Positions 19,374 through 29,223 of a stretch of DNA of 64,000 nucleotides are shown here, piece after piece. Under the pieces are notes generated by a model. It had not been told where the DNA came from. It made no database searches and saw nothing but the letters and a program-made list of their open reading frames with translations. The stretch spans positions 310,001 to 374,000 of the forward strand of contig JADJMS010000046.1 of the NCBI GenBank assembly GCA_016709495.1. The letters are read 5' to 3'. The DNA is from Candidatus Dechloromonas phosphorivorans. Its GTDB lineage: Bacteria; Pseudomonadota; Gammaproteobacteria; Burkholderiales; Rhodocyclaceae. Made by a program: the position numbers and the translations under genes. The first letter of the stretch is position 1. Each line of letters begins with the position of its first letter.

Positions 19374-20228
19374 ATGACGGCACAAATTATTGATGGCAAG
19401 GCGCTGGCCGAAGAACTGCGTCAAGGTTTCAAGGCGCGCGTTGAGGCGCTCACCGCAAAGGGTCACAAACCCGGTCTGGTCGTTGTCCTGGTGGGTGCCG
19501 ATCCTGCTTCCGAGGTCTATGTGCGCAACAAGGTCAATGGCTGCCTGGCCATCGGCATGCATTCCAAGAAAATTACCTACGATGCGACGGTCGACCAGGC
19601 AATTGTCCTGAAAAAAATTGCCGAGTTGAATGCCGACCCCAATATCCACGGCATCCTGGTGCAATTGCCATTGCCTAAACACTTCGATGAAGAAGCGGTG
19701 CTTGAGGCGATTGCCGCCGACAAGGACGTTGACGGTTTTCACGCTGAAAACGTTGGCGCGCTGGCCCAGGGCAATCCACGCTTCATCCCCTGTACGCCGT
19801 ATGGTGTGATGAAAATGTTCGAGAAGGGCAATGTCGATCTGAGCGGCAAGGAGGCCGTCGTCATTGGTCGTTCCAATATCGTCGGAAAGCCGATGGCACT
19901 GCTGCTGATCAATGCTGGCGCCACCGTCACCGTTTGTAATTCCCGCACCAAGGATTTGATGGGCCACACCCGCCGTGCCGACATTCTGGTTGCCGCCGTT
20001 GGCAAGCCGCGTTTCGTTACCGCTGATATGGTCAAGCCGGGTGCCGTCGTCATCGACGTTGGCATCAATCGCTTGCCGGATGGCAAGCTCTGCGGCGACG
20101 TTGATTTTGCCGGCTGCCTTGAAGTGGCCGGCCAGATTACCCCGGTGCCGGGTGGCGTTGGTCCGATGACCATTACCATGTTGCTCGCCAATACGATCGA
20201 AGCGGCGGAACGGAAAGCTAAACTATGA
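19374..20228 (+). CDS. folD: Bifunctional methylenetetrahydrofolate dehydrogenase/cyclohydrolase
   Basis: Interconverts 5,10-methylene-, methenyl- and 10-formyl-tetrahydrofolate. 284 residues with family motifs SEVYVRNKVNGCLAIG near residue 50 (catalytic Lys), PCTPYGVMKM, and the NADP-binding GRSNIVGKPMALLL. The ATG at 19374 fits the family start (MTAQIIDGKALAEELR); a GTG 15 bases earlier is possible. It overlaps purE by four bases, linking one-carbon supply to purine synthesis. Confidence 0.95.
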   Translation: MTAQIIDGKALAEELRQGFKARVEALTAKGHKPGLVVVLVGADPASEVYVRNKVNGCLAIGMHSKKITYDATVDQAIVLKKIAELNADPNIHGILVQLPLPKHFDEEAVLEAIAADKDVDGFHAENVGALAQGNPRFIPCTPYGVMKMFEKGNVDLSGKEAVVIGRSNIVGKPMALLLINAGATVTVCNSRTKDLMGHTRRADILVAAVGKPRFVTADMVKPGAVVIDVGINRLPDGKLCGDVDFAGCLEVAGQITPVPGGVGPMTITMLLANTIEAAERKAKL

Positions 20229-20725
20229 CCTCACATCACCAACCTCTTGTCGGCGTCGTCATGGGCTCCGATTCTGACTGGCCGACCATGCAGGCTGCTG
20301 CCGTAATCCTCAAGGAATTCGGTGTTGCTTTTGAAGCGCGCGTCGTTTCAGCCCATCGCACCCCTGATCTGCTGTTCGATTACGCCAGCATGGCCGGCGA
20401 GCGCGGCCTCAAGGCCATTATTGCCGGCGCCGGTGGAGCAGCTCATTTGCCAGGCATGCTGGCAGCCAAAACCATTGTTCCCGTGCTGGGCGTGCCGGTG
20501 CAGTCCAAGGCGTTGTCCGGCAAGGATTCACTCCTTTCCATCGTCCAGATGCCCAAGGGGATTCCTGTCGCGACCTTTGCCATTGGCGAAGCCGGTGCAG
20601 CCAATGCAGCGCTGTTTGCAGTCGCGATGTTGGCCAATGAAGATGCCGAACTGAATGCCAAATTGCTGGCTTTCCGCCAGGCTCAGACGGAAAAAGTTCT
20701 GGCCATGAAACTGTCCGACGTATGA
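20225..20725 (+). CDS. purE: N5-carboxyaminoimidazole ribonucleotide mutase
   Basis: Purine biosynthesis step converting N5-CAIR to CAIR. 166 residues with GVVMGSDSDWPTMQAA, RVVSAHRTPD and GAGGAAHLPGMLAA, the substrate-binding loops of class I PurE. ATG overlaps the folD stop and the gene overlaps purK by four bases (ATGA), so folD-purE-purK are translationally coupled. Confidence 0.96.
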   Translation: MTSHHQPLVGVVMGSDSDWPTMQAAAVILKEFGVAFEARVVSAHRTPDLLFDYASMAGERGLKAIIAGAGGAAHLPGMLAAKTIVPVLGVPVQSKALSGKDSLLSIVQMPKGIPVATFAIGEAGAANAALFAVAMLANEDAELNAKLLAFRQAQTEKVLAMKLSDV

Positions 20726-21897
20726 ATGCCATGTCCACGACCATGATTTTGCCGCCCGCGACACTGGGCATGCTTGGTGGTGGCCAGCTCGGCGGTTTTT
20801 TTGTTGCCGCCGCCCACGAGCTGGGTTATCAGGTATGGGTGCTTGATCCTGACAAAAATAGTCCGGCGGCACGTTCGGCGGACCGTCATTTTTGCGCCGA
20901 CTATGACGACTTTGCCGCACTGGATGAGTTTGCCGCGGGCTGTGCAGCAATCACGACTGAATTTGAGAACGTGCCGGCGGCAACACTCGATTACCTCGCC
21001 AAATTTGTACCGGTACGCCCTTCGGGTTCAGCGGTAGCGATTTGTCAGAATCGAATTGCCGAAAAGTCGTTTCTGCGTGACCACGGTTTGTCGCATGGTC
21101 CGTTTGCCGTGATTCGCAGTGCCGAAGATATCAACAATGCGGCTCCGACACTGTTTCCTGCCATTTTGAAAGTGGCCCGCTTTGGTTACGATGGCAAGGG
21201 GCAGGCGACTGTTGTCAACCGCGAAGAAGCGATCACTGCGTTTGCTCGCTTCAAGGGCGAAGCTTGCGTGCTGGAGAAACGACTCGCACTCGATTACGAA
21301 ATATCGGTGATTCTGGCGCGCGACCAAGATGGCCGGGTTTGTTGTTTCCCGACCGGTGAAAATCAGCACACCCGTGGCATTCTCGATGTCTCTATCGTGC
21401 CGGCTCGTACTTCGGATAATCTGCGTCGTGAGGCTGAGGTCTTGGCTGCCCGTATCGCTGAAAAACTAGACTACATCGGCACCATGGGCGTGGAGTTTTT
21501 TGTCAGTGGCGGCCAGTTGGTCATCAATGAAATGGCGCCCCGCCCGCACAATAGCGGTCACTACACGCTGGATGCCTGCGTAACCAATCAGTTCGAGCAG
21601 CAGGTTCGGGCACTATGCGGATTGCCGCTCGGCGAGCCGCGGGCTCATTCGGTGGCGGTTATGGTTAATCTGCTGGGCGATCTCTGGTTTGAGCAACGCG
21701 CCGGTGGTGAGCACTATCGCGAGCCAGACTGGTCAACGCTGTATGCCTTCCCTGACTTGAAACTGCACATGTATGGCAAGCATCACGCCAGGCCTGGCCG
21801 CAAGATGGGGCACTTCACGGTGCTCGGTAGCGACATGTCCAGCGTGCTGGAAACTGCACTGGCGGCGCGCAGGGCCATCGGCATTGAAGGCGAATGA
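20722..21897 (+). CDS. purK: 5-(carboxyamino)imidazole ribonucleotide synthase
   Basis: ATP-grasp enzyme making N5-CAIR from AIR, ATP and bicarbonate, acting just before PurE. 391 residues: TLGMLGGGQLGGFF at the N-terminus, the ATP-grasp centre KVARFGYDGKGQATV and VLEKRLALDYEISVI, and the Mg site FVSGGQLVINEMAPRPHNSGHYT. Start ATG 20722 or the in-frame ATG 20731. The next gene probably begins within its last codons. Confidence 0.95.
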   Translation: MNAMSTTMILPPATLGMLGGGQLGGFFVAAAHELGYQVWVLDPDKNSPAARSADRHFCADYDDFAALDEFAAGCAAITTEFENVPAATLDYLAKFVPVRPSGSAVAICQNRIAEKSFLRDHGLSHGPFAVIRSAEDINNAAPTLFPAILKVARFGYDGKGQATVVNREEAITAFARFKGEACVLEKRLALDYEISVILARDQDGRVCCFPTGENQHTRGILDVSIVPARTSDNLRREAEVLAARIAEKLDYIGTMGVEFFVSGGQLVINEMAPRPHNSGHYTLDACVTNQFEQQVRALCGLPLGEPRAHSVAVMVNLLGDLWFEQRAGGEHYREPDWSTLYAFPDLKLHMYGKHHARPGRKMGHFTVLGSDMSSVLETALAARRAIGIEGE

Positions 21898-22885
21898 TTC
21901 CGGCCGAAGCGATTTCACGCGCGCAGTTGATCTGCTGCGCGCTGGCGAACTGGTCGCTTTCCCGACAGAAACGGTTTATGGATTGGGCGCGGATGCGTCA
22001 AATCCGGCAGCGGTTGCCAAAATTTTTGCAGCCAAAGGGCGCCCGGCCGATCATCCTCTGATCGTTCATCTGGCCGGTCACGATGCCGTCGAGCATTGGG
22101 CGGAAGACGTGCCGGCGGTTGCCTGGGAATTGATGGAAACCTTCTGGCCCGGCCCGCTCACCCTGATTCTAAAAAAACAGGCCTGGGTGCCGTCGACCGT
22201 AACAGGTGGGCAAGACACCGTTGGTCTGCGCGTTCCTGGGCACCCGGTTGCGCTCGAGTTGCTGCGCCGCTTCGCCGCCAGCGGCGGGCATGGTGGCGTT
22301 GCGGCGCCCTCAGCCAATCGCTTCGGGCGGATCAGTCCAACAACGGCCGCCCACGTTCAGGAAGAACTCGGCGAACGCGTGCCTTTGATTTTGGACGGCG
22401 GCGCTTGTGCTGTCGGTATTGAATCAACCATCGTCGATTGTTCGCGCGGTGACCCCGTGGTGTTGCGCCCCGGCCATATTTCGCCGTTGCATCTTGAGGC
22501 GGTATTAGGGAGGCTGCCGGATATTGCCACCGCCGTTGGCGCGCCGCGTGTCTCCGGGTCACTGGCCGCGCACTATGCCCCGCTGACGCCGATGCGTATC
22601 GTTACCGGGCCGCGCCTGCTTGATTTCATCAACGCCCAGCGCCACAAAGGTGACCGTTGCGGCGTCATCGGCCACAGCCAGCCGCCGCAAGCCGGCATGC
22701 CGCATGTCTGGCGCATGCTGCCGGCTGACCCGGTTGGCTACGCCCACGAACTCTACGCTGCCCTGCGCGACATGGATCACGCGGGGGTCGATTTGATCGC
22801 TGTCGAAGCGCTGCCGGAATCGCCGCTCTGGGCTGCCGTCAGCGACCGTCTGCGCCGCGCAGCAGCAGGCGCCGGCCAACCCTGA
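21884..22885 (+). CDS. Threonylcarbamoyl-AMP synthase, Sua5/YwlC long form
   Basis: Makes threonylcarbamoyl-AMP for t6A modification of tRNAs. YrdC domain from LLRAGELVAFPTETVYGLG through KIFAAKGRPADHPLIVH, plus the C-terminal Sua5 domain (SGSLAAHYAPLTPMRIVTG), so it is the long Sua5 form rather than TsaC. No ATG lies between the purK stop and the conserved region in this frame. I favour TTG at 21884 (AGGG nine bases upstream), giving 333 residues overlapping purK by 14 bases; the frame is also open further up to an ATG at 21773 inside purK, which is unlikely. Confidence 0.88.
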   Translation: MKANDSGRSDFTRAVDLLRAGELVAFPTETVYGLGADASNPAAVAKIFAAKGRPADHPLIVHLAGHDAVEHWAEDVPAVAWELMETFWPGPLTLILKKQAWVPSTVTGGQDTVGLRVPGHPVALELLRRFAASGGHGGVAAPSANRFGRISPTTAAHVQEELGERVPLILDGGACAVGIESTIVDCSRGDPVVLRPGHISPLHLEAVLGRLPDIATAVGAPRVSGSLAAHYAPLTPMRIVTGPRLLDFINAQRHKGDRCGVIGHSQPPQAGMPHVWRMLPADPVGYAHELYAALRDMDHAGVDLIAVEALPESPLWAAVSDRLRRAAAGAGQP

Positions 22886-22933
22886 GCAGGCTTTGATTCG
22901 CCGAATGGAGTGATATAGAATCAATTCCATGTT

Positions 22934-23009
22934 GGGGGCGTAGCTCAGTTGGGAGAGCGATTGGTTCGCAATCAATAGGTCAGGAGTTCGATCCTCCTCG
23001 TCTCCACCA
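22934..23009 (+). tRNA. tRNA-Ala (anticodon CGC)
   Basis: A full 76-nt cloverleaf folds by eye: acceptor 22934-22940 with 22999-23005, D arm, anticodon stem ATTGG/TCAAT with loop TTCGCAA (anticodon 22967-22969), T arm with TTCGATC, and encoded CCA. The G3-U70 wobble, alanine's identity element, is present. An integrase remnant starts ~165 bases downstream, so its 3' end probably served as an attachment site. Confidence 0.92.
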
Positions 23010-23173
23010 ACGAGATGTTTCAAGAAGTTCAAAGAAGGCCAGAAACCAACGAGAAATCAAGGGTTCTGGCTTTTTTGCGTCTATTGTGTTCCGGGGGGCA
23101 TCTATTGCAATCCGGTATCAAGTGGGGCATTATTCGGGGCATGCCCCCAAAGTTTTCAAGAGGATGCCCCCAA

Positions 23174-23696
23174 ATGCCCCTGACCGATACCGCAATTCGA
23201 ACAGCCTGCCGAGCGCCAAGCCTGTGCGCATGTTTGATGGGGGCGGACTCTATCTCGAGTTGTCGCCAGCCGGTGGCAAGCTGTGGCGACTCAAGTACAG
23301 ATTCAGCGGCAAGGAAAAGCGCCTGGCGCTTGGCGTCTATCCAGAAATCAGCCTGAAGGATGCCGGGAGAGGCGAGAACATGCCCGCAAGCTGCTGGCCA
23401 ATGACGTCGACCCCGGCGAAAATCGGAAGGTACAGAAGGCGGCAAAGGTAGAGCGCTCTGCAAACTCGTTTGAGGTGATCGGCCGGGAGTGGTTTGCAAA
23501 GCAATTGCCGACCTGGGCAACCAGCCACGCCGACAAGATCATTGCCCGCCTGGAAAACGACGTATTCCCCTGGCTGGGCGGCAAGGCCATTGCCGAGATT
23601 AGCGCCCCGACGCTGACCGTGCTGCGTCGTATCGAAGGCAGGGGAACCAACGACACCGCACACCGGGCAAGCGGCAATATCAGCCAGATGAGGTAG
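23174..23696 (+). pseudogene. P4-type tyrosine integrase, frameshifted and truncated
   Basis: Starts MPLTDTAIR at 23174, then continues in other frames as KPVRMFDGGGLYLELSPAGGK, LWRLKYRFSGKEKRLALGVY, and after a second shift near 23360 ERREHARKLLANDVDPGE. This is the arm-binding DUF4102 domain and start of the core domain of phage/island integrases. The catalytic C-terminal half is missing because an IS3-family element follows at 23705. The place just behind tRNA-Ala is typical for an island integrase; here it is inactive. Confidence 0.85.
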
Positions 23697-23700
23697 GTCG

Positions 23701-24890
23701 TCAATCGACGCCATCAACGCATGCTGCCAGCCGTTTTGCATAGAACTGCTGGGTAAAAACTGCGGGCGAGAGATAGCCCATCGAGAATGCCGCCTATAGC
23801 GGTTGTAGAAGATGTCAACGTATTCACTGATCTCTCGAATAGCTTCAGCTCGTGTTTCGTATCGCCGGTGATGCACGAGTTCGTTTTTCAGCGTTCCCCA
23901 GAAACTTTCCATGGGTGCATTGTCGTAACAGTTTCCTCGGCGAGACATGGATGCCTTCACGCCAAACTGGCTGACGAGTCGCTGATAGTCGTGACTGCAA
24001 TACTGACTGCCACGATCTGAATGGTGAATCAGTCCAGAAGGTGGGACGTTTGCGGTGACCGCCAGGAATAGCGCCTTGCCGACCAGTTCCTTTGTCATCC
24101 GTCCACTCAGTGCGTACCCGACGATTTCGCAGGTGAAGATATCCCTGATCCCAGCCAGATAGAGCCAGCCTTCACTGGTCGGAATATAGGTGATATCAGT
24201 GACCCAGGCTTGTTTGGGCGTTGAGCCGTGAAGGTTTGGTTACAGATTGTCGGCCACCGGTAGCTTGTGATTCGAGTTGGTCGTTGCCTTGAATCTCCGC
24301 TTCTGCTTGCAGCGAAGGTTCATTTCCTGACGGAGTCGTTTGATGCGACCAACACTTGCTGGAAAGCCATCCGCCTTGAGTTCGGGCTGTAGTCGTTCGG
24401 CACCGTAGGTCTGCCGGGTTCGTTGATGTGCTGCACGTATGGCAACGCAGAGTCGGGCATCTGCCTGCGCCCGCTTCGACGTTGGGCGTTCATCCCAGGC
24501 GTGATAGCCGCCTGACCGAGACATCAAACGCATTGGCCATCAGGCTGATGGGGTAATGGAGTCGATTCTGTTTCATGACCGCGTACCGGGCAGTGACTCT
24601 CGCAAAGTACGCGGCCGCTTTTTTCAACAGGTCACGCTCCATCTTCGTTTCGGCCAATCTCCTTACGTAGCCGAGAAAGCTCGGCCTCCTGTTCCGTCAC
24701 TGGCGAACGATTTGAGCCAATTGCTGCCAGCTTCCCCGCCCTTGGCAAGCGCCAACCAGTTATCCAGTGTCTTCTTCGAAATTGACAGCCGCTTTGCTGC
24801 TGCCGATGCGCTCAGCCCGTCACGTAACACCAGCGCCGCCGCTTCCGCCCTGAATTCCTTTGTATATACCGCTCTCGGTATCCGTTCCAT
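23701..24890 (-). pseudogene. IS3-family transposase OrfA/OrfB, several frameshifts
   Basis: OrfA begins MERIPRAVYTKEFRAEAAAL at 24890 with an HTH_Tnp_1 helix-turn-helix (SAAAKRLSISKKTLDNWL). OrfB follows with the HTH_21 part (AHQRTRQTYGAERLQPELK) and the DDE integrase domain: WVTDITYIPTSEGWLYLA, then HHSDRGSQYCSHDYQ and NAPMESFWGTLKNEL carrying the catalytic residues. In-frame stops and shifts separate the pieces (near 24660, 24240, 24100, 23780). Either the copy is dead or indel errors are present; only one shift between OrfA and OrfB would be natural. Confidence 0.85.
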
Positions 24891-24928
24891 TCGATGCCTC
24901 CGTAAAATCATCTTACAGATGGCGTCCA
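23705..24928. mobile_element. IS3-family insertion sequence
   Basis: A ~1.22-kb element bounded by 11-bp near-perfect inverted repeats, TCGACGCCATC at 23705-23715 and GATGGCGTCCA at 24918-24928 (one mismatch), enclosing OrfA/OrfB on the minus strand. Size and gene order suit the IS3 family. I see no clear target duplication at the borders, in keeping with later rearrangement. It interrupts an integrase on the left and abuts a second integrase remnant on the right. Confidence 0.75.
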
Positions 24929-24989
24929 CTTTTTTCAGCCTACCCAGCGCGGGGGCCAGCTAGGGGCGTACTGGTTATGTTGCCGTCCG

Positions 24990-26330
24990 GCCCTTGCGCT
25001 TCCATCTGCAATACGCGTTTGCGGCGTGCCTGCCTGTAGCAATGTCATCTAGGCGCTTCTCCATGCCACTTAAATGCCGCGCGCTTCTCGTTGGTGTAGC
25101 TGTGGCGGCCAGAGTGCGCGGCCTGTACGCCTGCGGACAGTCCGTGGCTTGAAGTTGGGCGCGGGTAACCCGACTAATGCCCATGCCGGCTAAAGCACCG
25201 TTTCGCAGGTGCGGGCGAATGTCTCGCAGGTCGAATGCCTCGTACTTCATTGTTTTGGAAATGGAAGTCGGTCGCTTGCCGAAGGGTGGTTTTTCAACCA
25301 GTTGCGTTTTGCCGAACGAGGAAAAACAGAAGTGGCGTTTGAGCGGCTTTGGCACGCCCAATCAGTTTTCAACGACGGCAGCGGCCTTGATGCCAAGGTA
25401 GCAAGTGTTCGCAGGGTGCTGCGCCGTTCCTGCCGTCCCAGAGGCGCAGGGTTTGGCTGTCCCTGTCGTAGTCACTTACCTTGGCGCGGAGAAGTTGCGC
25501 CGCGTTGCCCACCAGAGAAGAGAGGGCTGGGGTTAGCGCCAAGTCGATAGGTCGTCATCGGATAGCGCGGCTATATATCTCTTCAGGTCATTGGCGTTTA
25601 GCGTGCGGTCGCCTCGATTCACCGCGATGGTGGCGATAACCTTCCACGGGATTTATTTGAACCCGATAGGCGATAAAGGGGGCGTCAGCAGCTGGCGTTA
25701 TATCGGGTTTTCGCCCGCGTTGAACGCGGCACTCAGGTAGCTACGCAGTACGCCGGCAGCGCGGCTTTTCTTCCTGCTCAATTACGAAGCGAACCATTGT
25801 AGGCATGATCGGGTGTGACTTTTTGGCGGGGGGAGCGCCAGAATATCAGGGTGCGCCTCTCGAAAACATGGCACTTGAAAATAGATTTTGCCTGTCTGGC
25901 GCTCTGTGCTTTGCCGTTGGCTTCCAAATGCTCACAGTACGCATCCAGCAAAGCGCGCGCAAGGCGTAAAGCATTGGTTGTTCTCTTTTCGTTCTTCCAG
26001 CCTCAGTGGCAGCTTTAGCGGTAGTCTTTAACTTCTTCGAGTTCGCGCTTTTGCTCTCAAGGTCCATCCCCTTGTCGAGTACGCCCGCAATCGACGGGCT
26101 TCGATTCGCGTCGTCTAAATTCCAAACCTTTGTATCGCCAATTGTTAGGCGAGGTGTTGCGCCGTTTAGGTAGCCTTGAAAAATATAGGCGCGGGGTGCC
26201 GTTCGGGGTGCGCTTGCCGGGCGGCGTGGCGCGTATCGCAAAAAGCCGGGAACCTCAGAGTCTCATTAGAAATGTTTGCGCCTTTCTGGCGGGCAGGAAA
26301 AGGAGGCACAACCCAGTGTGAGTTTGACTC
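24990..26330 (-). pseudogene. Second tyrosine integrase, heavily degenerate, opposite strand
   Basis: Pieces on the minus strand: near 26160-26240 AYIFQGYLNGATPRLTIGDT and KVWNLDDA, the arm-binding/DUF4102 pattern; near 25180-25260 YEAFDLRDIRPHLRNGALAG followed by RAQLQ, the C-terminal pattern that precedes the catalytic tyrosine. Between them (25270-25850) nothing convincing is left. Multiple frameshifts and stops make it a relic. It points away from the tRNA-Thr fragment at 26508, which may be its old attachment site, so it came from a different element than the integrase at 23174. Confidence 0.6.
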
Positions 26331-26507
26331 GCTCCAGCTTTTGGCATAGCTCGCTCGTTTCATGCAAGAGTTTTGTAAGAGCGAATGTAATACATGGTTC
26401 AACGCAAATCAACCTGATGATTAACGAAATCCTATGTTTGGTGAGGGTTTTGTTGGTGTTTTGTTGCTGTGGTGAATCTGTATCAACACCGATAAATCAG
26501 TGAAAAT

Positions 26508-26556
26508 GGTGATTTGTAATCATCAGGTATCAGTTCGATTCTGGTCGGGGGCACCA
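26508..26556 (+). other. 3' half of a tRNA-Thr(UGU) gene, likely attachment-site remnant
   Basis: Anticodon stem-loop GGTGA-TTTGTAA-TCATC (anticodon TGT), T arm with TTCGATT, 3' acceptor strand CGGGGGC and ACCA are present, but no acceptor 5' strand or D arm lies upstream. Such 3' fragments are left when an island integrates into a tRNA gene. It is followed by a strong terminator. Confidence 0.65.
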
Positions 26557-26574
26557 GTAAATATAAGAAATTAA

Positions 26575-26599
26575 GCCACTCCCGAGAGTGGCTTTTTTT
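26575..26599 (+). terminator. Rho-independent terminator after the tRNA-Thr fragment
   Basis: Perfect 7-bp stem (26575-26581 with 26586-26592, 4-base loop) followed by seven T. On the minus strand it lies 37 bases beyond the cyanophycin synthetase stop, so it may act both ways. Confidence 0.85.
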
Positions 26600-26635
26600 G
26601 TTTTCATGATTTGCTATGGCTTGAACGGCTCATTT

Positions 26636-29208
26636 TCAAGTTGCCTCGGCAATCCGTTTGGCAATATGTGCCAATGCCTCTTCGACCTGATCGATCAGAA
26701 TCAGGCAAAGATCGCCGGGTTGCAGCCGGTTCATGGCGTTGTCGATGGCGATGAACTCGCCGTCAATGGCATCGATTTGCTTGGTGCGACTGGCATTGGC
26801 CAAGCCTTCGCGGAGCAGGCCGATCACTTCACCATCCTCGCGACCGCGCTGGCAGGCATCCTGATAGAGGATGACATCATCAAAGGCATCACCAAGGATT
26901 TCGGTTTGCTGGCGGATGTCTTCATCGCGTCGATCACCGGCGCCGCTGATAACCACCAAACGACGCGTTGCCGGCATGTTCTCGACGGCACTGACCAGCG
27001 CCGAATGGCATCCGGGTTGTGGCCGTAATCGGCAATCAGGGGTGGCGCCCTTGAAATCGAAAAACATTGAAGCGGCCTGGTGTGCTGTTGGCATCGCTGA
27101 CAAAATTGGCCATCGCACGCTCCATGACTTCCCACGAATAACCAAGCGCCCAGCCAGTTGCAGCGGCTGCCAATGCATTTTCGACCTGAAAACCGATGGT
27201 GCCGTTGCGCGTGAGAGGAACGTTGGCCAGCGGGATGCGGTGTTTTTGCGGCCTTCGCTACAGATGATCGCATCGCGTTCGACATGGACAACACGTTTGC
27301 CTTGGGCGCGGTGCGTTGCCAATACCGGGCTCATGCGGTCGCGGGCAAAGAAAATGATGTTGCCGTGGCAGTGATGGGCCATGGCAGCAACCACTGGGTC
27401 GGCTGCGTTGAGCACAGCAGTGCCATTCGGTGCTACGTTTTCAACAATGACACGTTTGACGACAGCCAGTTCGTCGACGGTAGTGATGAAGTTGAGGCCG
27501 AGATGGTCGCCAAGGCCGATGTTGGTGATTACCGCTACGTCAGCGCATAGTCGAAACCAGGCCTTGTGCGCAGCACACCGCCACGGGCGGTTTCGAAGAC
27601 AGCAGCGACAACGTCAGATGGAGCAGTACATTGCGCGCGCTCTTCGGGCCGGAGCAGTCCGGAGTCGGTGCGTTTGCCATCGATATAGACGCCATCGGTG
27701 CTGGTCATGCCAACGCGCAGGCCGTTGCTTTCAAAGATGCGGCAATCAGGCGGCTGGTGGTGGTTTTGCCGTTGGTGCCGGCGATGGCAACGACCGGGAT
27801 ACGGGCGTTGTCGCCATCCGGGAACATCATGCCAACGATCGCTTCGCCGACGGCGCGGCCCTTGCCGAATGAGGGGTCAAGGTGCATGCGCAGGCCGGGG
27901 GCGGCGTTGACTTCGACAATGCCGCCGCCTTGGTCTTCGAGCGGCTTGAGCATGGTGTCGCAAACGACATCGATGCCGCAGATGTCGAGGCCGACAGTTT
28001 GTGCAGCCGCTACGGCGCAGGCAGCGAGTTCCGGATGGACGTCATCGGTGACATCGGTTGCCGTCCCGCCGGTAGACAGATTGGCATTGTTGCGCAGAAT
28101 GACGCGGCTGCCTCGCGGCGGTACGGAGTCGGCATTGAGGCCTTGCTGCTCCAGGCGGGCGAGGGCGATTTCGTCGAAACGAATTTTGGTCAGTGAAGTG
28201 GCGTGACCATCGCTGCGCCGTGGGTCTTTATTGACCAGTTCGACCAGTTGGCGAACGGTGTGGACGCCGTCACCGGTCACCAGTGGTGGGTCGCGGCGGG
28301 CTGCAGCAATCAGCTTGTCGCCAATGACCAGCAGGCGGTAATCGTGGCCGGAGCAGGTATTTCTCGACCAGGATGTCATCGCGGAACTCTTCGGCCAGCG
28401 TAAAGCTTTCTTTGATCTGCTCTTCACCGGTCAAATTGACCGAAATGCCTTTGCCCTGATTGCCATCGCGCGGTTTGACGACAACCGGCAGGCCGATTTC
28501 CTGCGCGGCAGCCCAGGCATCATCGGCATCCTTGACCGGGCGGCCAAGCGGAACGGCAACGCCAGCCGCGTGCAGCAGATTCTTGGTCAGTTCCTTGTCT
28601 TGTGCAATCGACTCGGCGATGGCGCTGGTGTAGCAGGTTTCAGCGGCCTGAATGCGCTTTTGCTTGCTGCCCCAGCCGAACTGGACCAAGCTGCCTTGCG
28701 TCAGGCGGCGATAGGGAATGCCACGCGCCATGGCAGCCGAAACTATGGCGCCGGTTGATGGGCCGAGGCGGATGTCCTCATCGAGATCGCGCAATTCCTT
28801 GAGGATTGCGTCGAGGTCGAAGGGCGTGTCGTTGAGGGCGGCAAGACAAAGTTGCTCGGCGCGCTCGAAGGCCAGACGGCCAACTTCTTCCTCCGTGTAT
28901 TCGACGACGACTTGGTAAATGCCAGCTTCGACAGCTTGTGCTGTACGACTGAAAGTCACCGGGCAGCCGGCCTGGGCTTGCAGGCCGAGTGCGGCGAATT
29001 CCAGGGCGTGGGCCATCGAAACGGTATCGAGATGGTCAGCCGGGATCAGGTCGCCCAGTGCAGGGAAACGCTCGCGCAGGCGAGTCTCGAAATTGGGTAG
29101 GTCGTTGATGGCACTTTCGGCACCTTCGCAGGTGACGATGGCTTGGATGGCGGTGTGCCGGCTCCACAAATTGGGGCCACGCAAGGCGCGAATACGGGAA
29201 ACGTCCAT
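26636..29208 (-). pseudogene. cphA: Cyanophycin synthetase, second gene of the pair, at least seven frameshifts
   Basis: ATP-dependent polymerase of Asp and Arg into cyanophycin. The pieces sum to ~857 residues: N-terminal MDVSRIRALRGPNLWSRH, ATP-grasp region with VVVKPRDGNQGKGISVNL, GIVEVNAAPGLRMHLDP, then the MurE-like ligase with P-loop AIAGTNGKTTTSRLIAA. Frame changes occur near 28360, 27725, 27550, 27250, 27070 and further on. All parts needed for activity can be traced, so this is either a fresh pseudogene or a stretch with uncorrected indels. It lies 15 bases after the first cphA gene. Confidence 0.85.
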
Positions 29209-29223
29209 GACGCTAAATCCTAG

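Noticed and set aside
25209..25550. 113-codon + strand frame in the integrase relic
   Set aside because: The minus strand here shows integrase similarity; the + frame has no supporting pattern.
22934..26556. tRNA-Ala and the tRNA-Thr half as the two attachment sites of one island
   Set aside because: Their 3' sequences differ, so they cannot be the direct repeats of a single integration.
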